Assembly: GCA_963995505.1 (NCBI GenBank)
Contig: OZ023192.1
Location: forward strand, 14,491,001 to 14,555,000
Length of the DNA stretch: 64,000 nucleotides
Direction: 5' to 3'
From: Hypericum androsaemum
Taxonomy: Eukaryota; Streptophyta; Magnoliopsida; Malpighiales; Hypericaceae
Made by a program: the position numbers and the translations under genes. The notes under the pieces are model-generated. The model ran no database searches, was not told the origin of the DNA, and was given only the letters and a program-made list of their open reading frames with translations. Positions within the stretch are counted from its first letter, which is position 1. Each line of letters starts with the position of its first letter. Positions 36,730-48,313 of the stretch are shown here, piece after piece.

Positions 36730-36961
36730 GAGCTTTTAGGTAATTTCACGGTATGAAATGCCAAATTTATTGGTGTTCTGCTCAACTCCAACTGTTGAAT
36801 CAATTTTAAACCCGATTGATATCGAGGGTGCTCTGAGGGATATCCACCAGAAGTCCCAAGGACTAAAGAAACAAATCCAGATGATGTTCGTCATCCTTCT
36901 CGATGCTGAAGGATATTACGGTAACTTTGGCATTTCATACCGTGAAATTACCTAAAAGCTC
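36730..36961. repeat. Perfect 36-bp inverted repeat around the Argonaute fragment
   Basis: 36,730-36,765 and 36,926-36,961 are exact reverse complements (GAGCTTTTAGGTAATTTCAC at the outer edge). They bracket about 160 bp of Argonaute-like coding sequence, and the left copy supplies the ATG. This could be the terminal repeat of a small mobile element or a foldback end. Confidence 0.85.
36758..36955 (+). pseudogene. Argonaute (AGO5-like) Mid/PIWI-junction fragment
   Basis: A 65-codon open frame. Its central part, IDIEGALRDIHQKSQGL then IQMMFVILLDAEGYYGNFG, resembles the Argonaute segment that in AGO5 reads NIEEALLDIHKRAPGL then LLIVILPDVTGSYGKI: the end of the Mid linker and the first strand of the Mid/PIWI region. 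The sequence stops at the right copy of a 36-bp inverted repeat, so the KRICETELG continuation expected in the family is absent; the last residues are encoded by the repeat itself. It sits just downstream of an arm copy that contains the leader of the first-exon fragment on the other side. This is a fragment, not a gene. The Argonaute call rests on remembered family sequence and a short match. Confidence 0.55.
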
Positions 36962-37256
36962 ATCCGACAGCAAAAAGTGCGAATATGGCCTACTAACAAG
37001 TAAAGGCCACAAATAAAAGTATCACTGTCACGTATCCAGGACTAAGTGGCAATATAAAATAATTGCGGTGACTGTTCTGTAATAAACCCCTGGTATAAGT
37101 AGTAGGGTAGTAGTAATGGAATGAGGATTATCGTCATTTTAATCAATCTAATTGATTCTACTATTTCTATCATATTCTCTCGTTCTTCTTCCTCTTCCTC
37201 TCTTCTACCTCTTTGTCCCTTCCCTTCTATCTTCTCCTTCTCTAATCCCCAACCCC

Positions 37257-37490
37257 CTTTCAAGCAAATACAAGATGAGCATAGATTAATAGTCTGGAAA
37301 AAAAATCTAAAAACATAATCGAAATAGAAGGAAGAGGATGAAGAACATGGAGACAGCTGTTCTCCTCCTCTTTTTCAAGCAAATACAAGATGAGCAGATA
37401 TTAAATAAATCTGGAAAAAAAATCTAAAAACATAATCGAAATAGAAGGAAGAGGATGAAGAACAGGGAGACAACTGTTCTCCTCCTCTTT
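37257..37490. repeat. 114-115-bp tandem duplication in the spacer
   Basis: Two adjacent copies with CAAGCAAATACAAGATGAGC, AAAACATAATCGAAATAGAA and GAGGATGAAGAACA, differing by a few bases and small indels. Confidence 0.8.
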
Positions 37491-37833
37491 TTCTATCGAT
37501 GGGCTGACATCTGGGCCTTATTAACCTTCATTAAGTGGGCTGACATCTGGGCGGTTATAACCTTATTTGGCTGGGCCTTAACAGAAATATGGCCTACCAA
37601 CAATCAAAGAACCTTCCCCTAAAAAAACAATCAAAGAACCTTGGAACACAAGGATGAAGAGCCCCAAAATTGGAGAAACAATTAGCAACCCATACTACGG
37701 CTTGTATTATCAGCAACATCGCCAAAATAATAATAATAATAATAATAATAATACAATAACTATTAAAATACAAGAGGAGCATAAATTAATAAAATACACA
37801 CAAAAAAAATAGAGAGCACGATGATGCACTCAC

Positions 37834-38013
37834 TATATACTTGTTCATCTCCTCGGCAGACACGCCAACAAGGAAGTGGTTCGCGAGGACCTTGCATTTA
37901 TGCCCAAGTGTTCCTGGCTTCGTTGGCCTCTGGCAGCGCTGGACAAACCTCAACGACGCCGGCGCCGGTGCTCCCTCCGGATGAGAAGACGACGATGACT
38001 CTCCAGGCTCCAT
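37834..38013 (-). pseudogene. Argonaute (AGO1/AGO5 clade) first-exon fragment
   Basis: Exactly 60 codons from ATG to a GTGAGT donor at 37,833. After a Ser/Pro/Ala-rich start (MEPGESSSSSHPEGAPAPAS) comes RPTKPGTLGHKCKVLANHFL then VGVSAEEMNKYIV. This matches the N-terminal domain of plant Argonautes; AGO5 reads RPGRGTLGKKVMVRANHFLV then a YHYDV-type end at the same place. In full genes the next exon begins near the TITPEV motif; none is seen in the 1.1 kb downstream, so the gene is cut. A TATA-like box lies about 135 bp upstream, inside the palindrome's right arm. The reading frame and donor are intact, which argues for a fairly recent capture. AGO5 versus AGO1-like paralog is undecided. Confidence 0.65.
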
Positions 38014-38146
38014 CAGATCTGATCTTTTGTAGAGAGAAGTCTTACGGATGAGAAGTCCTTCGATCTGTTTTTTTCTTGTACTTTTTATTTCTTCTCGTTT
38101 CTTTTTGTTTTTGGTCAGGTGTTTCTTATCGTTTCTAGAGAGTCGC

Positions 38147-38154
38147 TATATATA
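38147..38154 (-). promoter_or_regulatory. Inward-facing TATA-like box, right inner arm
   Basis: Reads CTATATATAGCGACTCTCTAG on the minus strand, about 135 bp upstream of the Argonaute first-exon ATG, a normal distance for a plant TATA box plus short leader. Inferred from sequence only. Confidence 0.45.
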
Positions 38155-38813
38155 GTCCCTGAAGTTTTTGTCCCTCAAGTTATGTAAATCAATCTAAGTC
38201 AATTATAAGTGTTAAAAAATATCCCTAGTTTAACTGAAAATTAAAAAAATTATTTAAGGACTGAAAAATGCTATCTTCCAACCCTATAAAAATTACAAAA
38301 ATACTCTCTACACTAGAGCCACCTAAAAATTTACAAAATTATGTTCAGTTTTATCTAGTTATATCAGAATTTTTAATAATTCTTCTCATATTAGAAGTCG
38401 ATAAATGTGGTCTCAAGCGGCAACCGCCTCTATTCCTTTTTTATTTGGGAGAGATGGGTTTTATTATGTTGTTTAGGTAGAGGGGAGAAATGTCTCTTTT
38501 TCTCTTTATTTTCGTTTCGTTGCCGACCAACATGCGAAAGGTGTGATACGGAAAGGGCTTCGAGAGACAGGATGTTAGGAGAAAAAGACAAAATTGGTTA
38601 TCCACTAATAAATCAAATATAATCCACACTCCATTTATTGTCAAATAATTAAATAAAAAAATATCGTGTTTTTGGTTTAATTTTACTGCAGTTATTTTTT
38701 TAGGAAGTACAGTTCTTTTTGTTTGGGTGCTTCTTATCGTGTAAATAATTTTATTAAAAGTAAAATTTGTATGACAAGATCAGAGTTCAAACTCTAGATC
38801 TACTAGATATTTA

Positions 38814-39507
38814 TAACGACTTGTGCCGTTGTGTAGATAAATTAGAAGCTGTGAAGGTCAGAAAAGAAGAGGAAACCAGATTGGGAGGAGAAAGGAGAAT
38901 CCTCATTTTCATATATTTTCTCTTTACAAAGGTAGAAAAATAGTAGAGTAAAATTGATACATATATATCCAGGTATCTATACTAGTTTGTCCCATGTGCC
39001 GGGGACCAGTTTGGGTGCACAAATCCCACGAATGATTACGCCCATAACAGAATGTGAATAATCAGCCAATGGGAGAAAGGAAAATATCTACCAATCCAGT
39101 GCCTTGGGAATCTTTTCCTTTCCACGTAGGCGCGCCTTCTCCTTGCTAGCTGTCAATTTACAACGACTTGTGCCATTGTGTTGATAAATTAGAAGCTGTG
39201 ATGGATAGAAAAGAAGAGGAAACCAGATTGGGAGGAGAAAGGAGAATCCTCATTTTCATATATTTTCTCTTTACAAAGGTAGAAAAATAGTCGAGTAAAA
39301 TTGATACATATATATCCAGGTATCTATACTAGTTTGTCCCATGTGCCGGGGACCACTTTGGGTTCACAAATCCCACGAATGATTACGCCCATAACAGAAT
39401 GGGGATAATCAGCCAATGGGAGAAAGGGAAATATCTACCAATCCAGTGCCTTGGGAATCTTTTCCTTTCCACGTAGACGCGCCTTCTCCTTGCTAGCTGT
39501 CAATTTG
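38814..39507. repeat. 347-bp tandem duplication, right arm only
   Basis: 38,814-39,160 and 39,161-39,507 are near-identical direct copies (for example GCCTTGGGAATCTTTTCC at 39,101 and 39,448). The left arm has a single copy, so the duplication postdates formation of the inner palindrome. Confidence 0.85.
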
Positions 39508-42065
39508 TTATCAGCCTTAATGGGCTTGGGCCTGTTTCCCTGTACACTTGTTCCCGCTAATATTGCATCCGATTTCAATAGTAATGAGCTTGATATTTCT
39601 TCATCTTCGGCAAGCAAATTATACTTCATCACGTTGTACTACAAGCCATTTGGCATCCCGTAAATAATTTGTAATCCGCTTTGGACATGTTGTCATTCGT
39701 TACAAGTCATAATTTATTTGTCCATGGGTATGGTGCGGTGCCTCATTCGAACTAGTTTCGTTTGGAAATACTGTCAATTATCTGAATCTCTATTAATCTC
39801 CACGACATTTTTAGTTTATAAATAATCAAGCTCGTGGGCTTTTTATTTTAGCTCCTACTGCAGACGTTGTTCTGCTTTTCGTAAGTTGGCGTTCAATAAA
39901 CACCAAGTACATACATCTATTTTTCGTAAGTTGATAGATCTCTAAAAAAAGTACATAGCTGATTGATATTGTATTAATCGATCTAAGGAAATCAAGTGAT
40001 TTTTTAAAAACAAATATTATTGAATATAGCTCAATCTATTCGTCTATCTAGGGGTATATAGTTAGTCTGAAATGATCTTCAGAAAATTGCGGCATTTCGC
40101 GGAAAGAGTTTTTCTTATTTTTTAACACCATTGGAAAATTTTATCCCTTAATTATCCATCCCCGTTAGTCTCTCCTTGCTTAGTTTTGTGGGAAAGGTTT
40201 CGTCTTTGATGTAATTTGGTCATTTCTTATGATGCGGATACAAAATCTCTAGAGCAATTCGAAGCACCTTAACACAAAATTCACAGCTTACAACTAATGT
40301 AGTATGGAGCACAATCAGTTATTTTGAGTATAAATATTTTCTCTAATTTTATTTGCTCTATTTGCAATTTCCAAATTTATTTTTGTAAAGAGTGTAAAGA
40401 GCCCACAATACATTAACGCGTTCTGTCTTGCCCTAATTATAAGAGTCGAGAAGTCATGTGGTATATTTTTTCCCGTAAACAGATTTTGGAAAAGTAGCGT
40501 CTCAATCATATTGCTCCAAAATTAGGAGCAAAAACAGCTTCTTAGGCAAAGAGAACCAGTAAAATTTTAAAAAAGCTAAAGTTTGCTCTTAGTTCTTTTT
40601 TTTAACCGTGAATTTATCAGAATATATCCTTCATATTAGTTCTCTGAATTGTTTCCAACGAATGTAGATTCTTAAATTTAAATTTGGGACCTGCAAAACT
40701 CCGAATATTTAGCAACGCAAGCATAACCGTATACAAATCATAAAAAGTATGTCATCTTAGTCATACCAGAATTTAATAGTTCTTCTCATATTAGAAAACC
40801 ATATTATAGTTACTTTCTTATTAAAATAATCAATTTATTTATGCAGACCACGTGATAAAATGTATTTTTTTTCCTTTTATTAATATAAGCAGCAGAAGCA
40901 GGTCATCTTGTCTTCTGTCTCATTTTTTTTTAAATTTGGATAACTCGGATTATCCGAATCTGTATTCGAAATAATTTATAATTTTAAGTTTCGGATAATT
41001 CACTATTCAAATTTAAATTCAGATCGAGAGATAATAATTTCGGATAATGAAAATTTCATATTTGTAAAAAGTGTAAAGCATGAACTACCCCTTAAGCCTA
41101 CAAGACATTAACTTACATGTTGATCTTTAACAAAAGAAATTATGAAATTATTCCATATAAATTATATTATTAGTAGAGTCACCTGAAAATATTAATCTAT
41201 AAATATCATAGATTCTAAAATAAAAGAGCCATATATGAAAATTTTGATTATTTAAGATGAATAAGTATTAATCTTTCACGTGCGATCGGCTTGCCTTCGT
41301 ATAGGAACACATTCTTCACCACCATGGGACCCACGTAGGATCAAAACTTCCAGTAAGGGGGATTGAAAGATTGTTGTGACTACCCCATCAAGTATATTTG
41401 TTTTTCCTCTTAAAAAAGTAGTATATCTGTTTGATACTTTAATTATGTTCTATATGGATAGTTGATACGTTTAAATAAAGTTTTAGTTCGACTAAGTTAA
41501 TTTATAAATTATAGACGAAAAAAATTATTATACAGCCAAAAAAATTTGGACATCTATCTGTTAAAGTAGAATGCAAGGAATATATAGCTAATTGAAATTG
41601 TGTTAATGGATTCAAGGAAATCTATTGGGGTGTTTTTGGAATTTAAAGCCATCATCATGAGGTTTTTTCAGAAGGGTACGATAATAGAGAGAGGAGAGAG
41701 CTGCGAGGTTGGAAGGAGAGTCAGGTCTTGTCGGCTTCAAACCAACAGAACACACACAAAACCTTCGACGATTTATCAATAAACCCACATCATAAAACCC
41801 ATTATCCCCCACTACCCACTTAGTTATGGATAAAATTCTACAATGATGTTAAAAAAATTATTTTCTCCCAATGAGATTCTTGAGAAAAGTATTCACAATC
41901 TAGTGTTTTTGAGAATGATTCACAATCTAGTATTGGACACTATTATTTGATAGCGTTTCTATACACCGGAGAATGGCAGCTGAGAGTTTAAGGTTTTAAA
42001 ACGGTCTGAGGCCAGCGTTTTCTAGCAAAACAAAACCTAACAAATTAATGAGTCCGCCCCTCTCT

Positions 42066-42600
42066 AATACTTATCCACTGATAAATCAAATATAATCCAC
42101 ACCCCACTTATTGTCAAATAATTAAATAAAGAAATAGGGCGTTTTTTGTTTAATTTCATTACGGTTATTTTGTTTTTTAAGAAACTACAGTTCTTTTTGT
42201 GTGGGTGCTTATTATCGTGTAAATAATTTCTAATCCGATCAGGACAAGTTGCCATTCATTACAAGTCATAATTTATTTGACCATGGGTATGATGTGGTGC
42301 CTCATTCGAACTAGTTTCGTTTGGAAATACTGGCTATTGTCTGAGTCCCTATTAATCTCCACACACTTTTAGTTTATAAATAATCGAGTTCATGGGCTTA
42401 TTATTTTAATTCCTACGGCAGACTTTGTTCTGCTTTTCATAAGTTGGCGTTCAATAAACACCAAGTACATACATAGTCGATAGATCTCCAGAAAAGTGTA
42501 TATCTATTAATCGATTCAAGGAAATCAAGTAATTTTTTTAAAAATATATTATTCAAAATAGCTCAATCCGTTCGTCTATCTATATATTCGACTCTACGTA
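42066..42600 (+). repeat. Third, older copy of inner-arm sequence
   Basis: Same orientation as the right arm. It matches 38,596-38,750 and then jumps to 39,660-40,050 (shared GTTGGCGTTCAATAAACACC and CTCATTCGAACTAGTTTCGT), so about 0.9 kb of the arm is missing. It is more diverged than the two inner arms are from each other. Confidence 0.75.
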
Positions 42601-43599
42601 TCATAGATTATAGAGTAAAACAGTGATATGTCATTGTTATTTAAAAAAAATTAATTAATTAGGATGAATAAGTATTAATCCTTCATATGTGATATGCTTC
42701 GTATAGAAACACCCCATGAAATAGTACTCGCGCCAAATCAATTAATCTTCCTCTCTCTAATTTGTAGAGAGAGATCTCTTCCCTGGTAGGAACATTTACT
42801 TTTTTTTCATTTCGTGTCTTTTTCTATCCCTCACATAGTCCCCATTACGTCCCTTTTCGTCTCAGCCATCTCACCACGTCCCCTTTCGTCTCAGCCATCC
42901 CACCACGTTCCTTCCTCTGCCTCCGTCCACTTCATGCCTCTGTCACCCTACATCCCATCCTCCTCCTCTGTCCACTTCAACCCCCAAAAGTTCGTCTCTC
43001 GTAGCCTTTCGTCCACCCTTTGTCCATGCCTCTCGATTTTCTATAGGCTTAGTTTCGTGTTTCGTTTCAATGTTATCGTTCAATGTTTACGTATTTCTAA
43101 CCCGTTTATTATAATATAGGCTTCACGTCATCATTTAAAAATAGAAAAATTACTCTCAAAACCCTCAGGTTTGTTTAAATATACTCAAAAGTCCTCAATG
43201 TTTACAAAATACATTCCTACGTCCCTCTAGTTTGCTTTTATTAATGGAACTCTTAGAAGCTGAACCTGGGATGTCTAATCAGTTGCTACAAAAGGAATGC
43301 TTCTCTCCTGGAAATAGACAACCGATGAGGGGTAATAATAAGAAGAAGAAATTAGAATTTATTTTATGCTCAGAAGGTTCTGTGATGGCAGAAAGAGCTT
43401 TCCTGACATTGAGGCTGACGGAAGGCAAATTAACTCTTGTTCAATTAAAGGGGATGGGTGGGCACTGTTATCCTAGGAAGAGTATCCAACCCTATGAGTG
43501 TGGGGAGCGTAGCAGAGGGAACTGAGGCGCACAAGAGAATTCTTGAATATATCTTTGGAAGTTAGTGATGTGCACGAGAAAAAAAAAGGTTGAGTTATT

Positions 43600-44534
43600 G
43601 GGCAAATTGCCCTCAGCTTAAGTTAATGTTTTAGTCTCTACTGTTTCAAAATCGAAACTTTGATCTTCCTAGTTTGCTTTTATTGAACTCTAAGGTCCCT
43701 CACTGATATCATCATTCAATTTTTTATTTTTTAATCAAAGAAATGACTATTATACCTTTACATTTAAACAAAAAATAAAATATATATGTATATATACATA
43801 TCTCTCTCTCCACCTTCTCCAACAAGAAAGGCACCAGCAGATCATCTTCTCCAGCAATCCGGACATCTTCGGTGGTCTTCTTCGATGGTACTGAAGTAGT
43901 AGCAGTCGGCGAGGCTGGACATCCTTGGCGCGGTGGCGGCATCGTCGACAGCGATTTGCTATTGTTTCTCAAGCTATGACATGCGAACATGGAGAGAGCT
44001 TCGAGGAACCTCTGTATCCACGAACATGGTCAATGAGAGACCACGAGAACGATGCAAGAGATGCGAGGCAAGTTCGCAGCGGCTCAGTTTTTATTTTCCC
44101 TCAACGCCGACTAGGAACGTCATCGACATGACATGCAATAGACGGTGACCATCCCAGCAAGAGCAGTGGCTGGCCGGATGGTCCTTTACGATGGAGGTGG
44201 TGCACAAGGAGAAGAAGGAATTTTTGGAGCAAGACCCCAAATTTCAAATTTGGGTTAAAACGACGTCATGCCATTTTTAGTGGATTGGATTCTTCAACGA
44301 AATTGACGTCCCTCTCGCGAGAGAAGGTGGAGGGAGAGGACTCTTTGTTTTTTTATTTAAATATAAGAGTATAATAGTCATTTTCTTGATTAAAAAAAAA
44401 TTGAATGATAACATCAACAAGGAACTTTAGAGTTCAATCAAAATAAACTACAAGCACCGAAGTTTCAATTTTGAAACAGCAGGGACTGAAAATAGTATTT
44501 TAAATGAATTCAAAGACCTAAAAATAATTTACCA
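43600..44534. mobile_element. Non-autonomous Mutator-like element
   Basis: Long terminal inverted repeats of about 170 bp: the left end GGGCAAATTGCCCTCAGC through TGAACTCTAAGGTCCCTC pairs with the right end through TTGAAACAGCAGGGACTG and AATTTACCAT. The interior (43,800-44,340) is GC-rich with short open frames and no transposase, Pack-MULE style. Captured source not recognised. Confidence 0.65.
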
Positions 44535-45033
44535 TTTTTATTTATAAAATTGATTATTCGAACATCCACCAAGCTTTTAACAAACCCGGATTTATGCAGC
44601 ACCCAAAAAGAGTGAGAATTACTGGAAGAGTTTGGAATCTTGGCATTAAAATATCGTCGTTATTTTACTGTTTAGTGATTGCACCATGTTCTTTATGATT
44701 TGACCGTTGGAGTCTTTCTTCATGAACTTTCGTTTAACCCTTTTATTGAACCTAATTTAGGAGATACACATATAGAACTATTAAACACTTGACCAAACTA
44801 TAGTATTTTGATGTATCCAATACATCAACATGTGAGATTTATATATATAGTATTTTTCTTGTTTCTTATTCTTTATTTTTATTAAATCGACTAACACATA
44901 TTTGACATGTATTATATTTCGAATGGTAGCAGCAGATTCTTTCTAACACTTTTTAAAATTGAAACATCTAATTTAGCTAAAACAATCTCTTACTGTTCGG
45001 TCACTAATTTTTTCTATTAGGTAAATTTTAGTT

Positions 45034-45242
45034 TTTTAAGGGTAAACATGTTATCCATTCATTAATAATCATAAAAGATTACATCATGTCCGCTTCTAGT
45101 ATTGGAGCAAGTTCATGTGGAGGGGACAGAAATACACAAAATAAAGACTCTAAGGAGAGTCGAATCTTTGCATTGGTGTGAGCAGCATTATTCCCATCCC
45201 GCCTCGCATACGAAAAACAGCAATCCTCCAGACGAGAAGTAG
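45034..45242 (-). mobile_element. 5'-truncated L1 LINE with target duplication
   Basis: On the minus strand it reads DCCFSYARRDGNNAAHTNAK, the C-terminal RNase H part of plant L1 ORF2, then a stop, a short 3'-UTR and an A-rich end. It is flanked by 14-bp direct repeats GGTAAATTTTAGTT (45,020-45,033 and 45,243-45,256), the hallmark of target-primed reverse transcription. Confidence 0.8.
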
Positions 45243-48200
45243 GGTAAATTTTAGTTGATGTTAACCCACTTATCAGTAGTTGTCTTTTGTGGGCTTACCT
45301 GTGCACTTTAAAATAGGGTTGCATATACACAGCGGTTTGGTTCATTTCCAACTAGTTCATTAAATGCAAGTGGTTGTCACAGATTTTCCTCAGCATGGCG
45401 TAGATAATAAATGAAATACATGTCCATGTCTATGTCCATTTATCTTACCATTTCATGCCCCTATTTTTTCTCTGACCCGTTAAATAATGTCCGGTATATG
45501 AATAGCCTCATCGCTAACTTAGTAAATTTGGGAATTTTCCTCTGACCCGTCAAATATATATAATGTGATGTGTGCAATTAATATGTTGGTTGGAACTTGT
45601 ACTGGATGATAGCTATCTGATTTGCAAGTTTTTTTAATATCATCGGATATTCAAAAAGTACCTATTAATCCAGGTTCCAAATGATTTGTTATCTACAATC
45701 TCCATTTTTTCAATTGGCTATGCATTTAAAAATGCAAAAAAAAAAAGATATCTACTGATATATCTTAAGAAGAAAGTTCACCTTATGTAATTTGACAAGT
45801 ACCAATTTTTTACGAGATTTTTTAAAATAAAATTTTAACCATGATTATTTTTTTGTCAACTGGTATCTGTGTTGATTGCCATGTCCACGACACTTCATTT
45901 TTATCTCTTCTTCAAATATATATGACGTCTCGTGTTAAAAATTACCATATTGTGTAATGTATTAAAGTGTGGAATCGATCAGTTGAGCCTCCCTTTCCGA
46001 TCCTCATTGTACTAAAAATTGGAATCAATTAGTTGTATTATAGACGAGAATAACAAGCCTAAAATTGCATGTCTTCTTTTGCAGGCCCAGCTGTAACATG
46101 GTGACATTGGACTCGTGGCCCTAGAATCAAGTTCAAAAGTTAGGCTGACCGATTTTTTTATTGGAAACAAAGATAACCATTGCCAATTTGGCCCCAAGGC
46201 TTTCGATCTGATTTATTTTAGTTTAACTAAAATTTTCAAATTCGAGAGTAACAAATATATTTTATATTTTTAGGATTGTTTGAATTAATTCTTTGACCCT
46301 AAACTTTTTAGAAACAACAGCAATATTGTGTCACCTATCCACTTGATGGTGCTCGAATGAGATATCACTCCATTCAATTTTGTTTGGAAAATTTTGAAAA
46401 TTTTACAATTTCAAAAGTTACATTGTCAAGAGAATATATGATTTCGAATGTTTTGGGACATCACTCTAGCCATGTACTTCTATGGCAAGCACGAACAAAA
46501 TGGCCATATTTTCTTTCTATAACTAACTTTTTTTTTGAAAGCGGTGGCCAAAGCCTTTATATAATATGCGAAAGTTATATCTTAATTAGCACAGAATTAA
46601 TTTTTTATTGTGAGTTTGCGACCGCACGTCGGTAAAATTCTATAAAATAAAACTTGATGAAAAAAATGCAATATGAAAAGAGCATCCTAATGAAGTAAAC
46701 CTACTTTGACCCATAAAATTGCCATTAGCTCGTGGCAATTATAGGCAATAATAAATGCGAGATCATTAAAACCACTTATGTTGTCAAACCCTAACCATCT
46801 TTTTCATTATTCGTGATTTTTGTTTACTCGATCCACAAGATAGTCAACAAGTTGGCAAATCACATTCTACAGAAATAAGTTTTTCCAAATATTTAATTTG
46901 GTGATATCTAATTTGTTTTACCTCTACAAGGGGGCCATGGAGTACTTGGGGACTAATAACATATTAAACGTATTTTTCTGTGGTAACATTGGCTCGAGTT
47001 AATTGAATTAAGAAACGACATGCCTAACAGAATAGGATTATGCAAGGAAGCTTATTATAATTAGGTATCGCACTCTCACTTGACTCTAAAAAATAAGAAG
47101 TGGTTAAAATTGACAAAACAAAAGAACCAAATAATATGAATTTGTTGATAAGATTGGGTAGCATGCAAATGCGATTAAGTTAGAGGTCAAAAGCACAAGT
47201 AGGTCATATATAGCTTGCGAGGTAGACTGATTCACAAGTACTCAAAAGGTGAAATCTCTAAAAGCAAATATAAGCATATAAAAAGTCACATATATAATAA
47301 CTCAACTGATTCTGATCTAATAATCATTAGTTGATGGGCAAATTACTTCCAGGTCTCTGTGATCTGACAAAATTATCAATAGGGTCTTTACTATTTCAAA
47401 ACCTCTATTTTCATCCTCCAAATTTGTTCCAATAGAACTCTCAGGTCCCTGACTCCGGTACCAGAAAACGTCTCCGGCGAAATTAAACTTGAAAGGACCA
47501 AAATACCGTCAATCAAAAAAATCTATCTTTTTCAACCTCTAGAACATCAAGAACACACTCAAGAACACCAACCCAAACCAAAAAAATTAAACAAAAACAA
47601 CCAAAAACATCATCGCCACTTTCAACCTCTATGCCACTTCTCTTCCAGAAACCCCAATTCCACTCCAAGCCCTAAATCACTTGACAACATTAACTTTTGC
47701 TACAGGCCGAGAGCGTCATCGCCATGCATTTTAGATGGAAATGTTCTTGATTCTCAATCGATCAAGGCTTTTATTCCTTAGAAAGGTTTTGTTCCTTAAA
47801 AAATCATTCGGATCGCGACATAGTCCGAAAAAATAATTCTGATTGTGCTTGAATTTGAAAAGTTCCTGGGTAAGCACAATTTGTGTTTTTTTTTCGAAAT
47901 CTAACACAATCAGAATTAGTTTTTTAGAATTGGTATAGAAATAACTATGTGGAATGATTTTTTTCTTAAAGAGTGTAAATAACGACGGTGCTTCATGGGT
48001 TGACTCTATTTGGATAAAAACTTTGCCATATTTATCTCCAAGTCAAATTATAAAAGACCAGAGTGATTCTTAGTTTTTCCAGCTCGTTAGATTAGTAAAG
48101 TAGTAATTTTGTCAATTTTTTAGATTTGAATTTGATATGTTTTTGTTTTAGTGTGAGTATTCTTTGAGCAGCTCCTTATTTTCTTCTAATATGCTTTTTA

Positions 48201-48313
48201 TGTTTTGATGGTGACAATGATCAGAATGAGTGGGGCCAACGATCATATCGAGGGTTACAATGATTCTAAGTAAACAAGAATCTGAATGCGCAAATCTAAA
48301 TTAGCAAATACGT

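Larger units (their letters stand above)
36727..38023. other. Palindrome spacer carrying Argonaute fragments
   Basis: 1.3 kb between the inner arms. It contains, left to right: an Argonaute Mid/PIWI-like fragment (+) between 36-bp inverted repeats, a pyrimidine-rich stretch, a 114-115-bp tandem duplication (37,257-37,490), an AAT microsatellite (37,725-37,753) and an Argonaute first exon (-). The remaining sequence shows no further Argonaute exons. Confidence 0.7.
38024..40346. repeat. Right inner arm of the palindrome
   Basis: Inverted copy of 35,003-36,726. It begins 11 bp upstream of the Argonaute first-exon ATG and so includes that exon's leader and putative promoter. It contains a 347-bp tandem duplication and two segments deleted from the left arm. 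Confidence 0.9.
40347..45841. other. Right-side interruption between inner and outer arms
   Basis: 5.5 kb with no counterpart on the left. It holds a partial third copy of inner-arm sequence (42,066-42,600), a pyrimidine-rich low-complexity stretch with CCGTCCACTTCA-type repeats (42,814-43,060), a non-autonomous Mutator-like element (43,600-44,534), a truncated LINE (45,034-45,242) and otherwise AT-rich DNA. The open frame at 43,226-43,525 has no recognisable product. Confidence 0.6.

Noticed and set aside
43226..43525. 97-codon open frame as a gene
   Set aside because: No recognised family; it lies in transposon-terminus-rich sequence without splice or promoter support.
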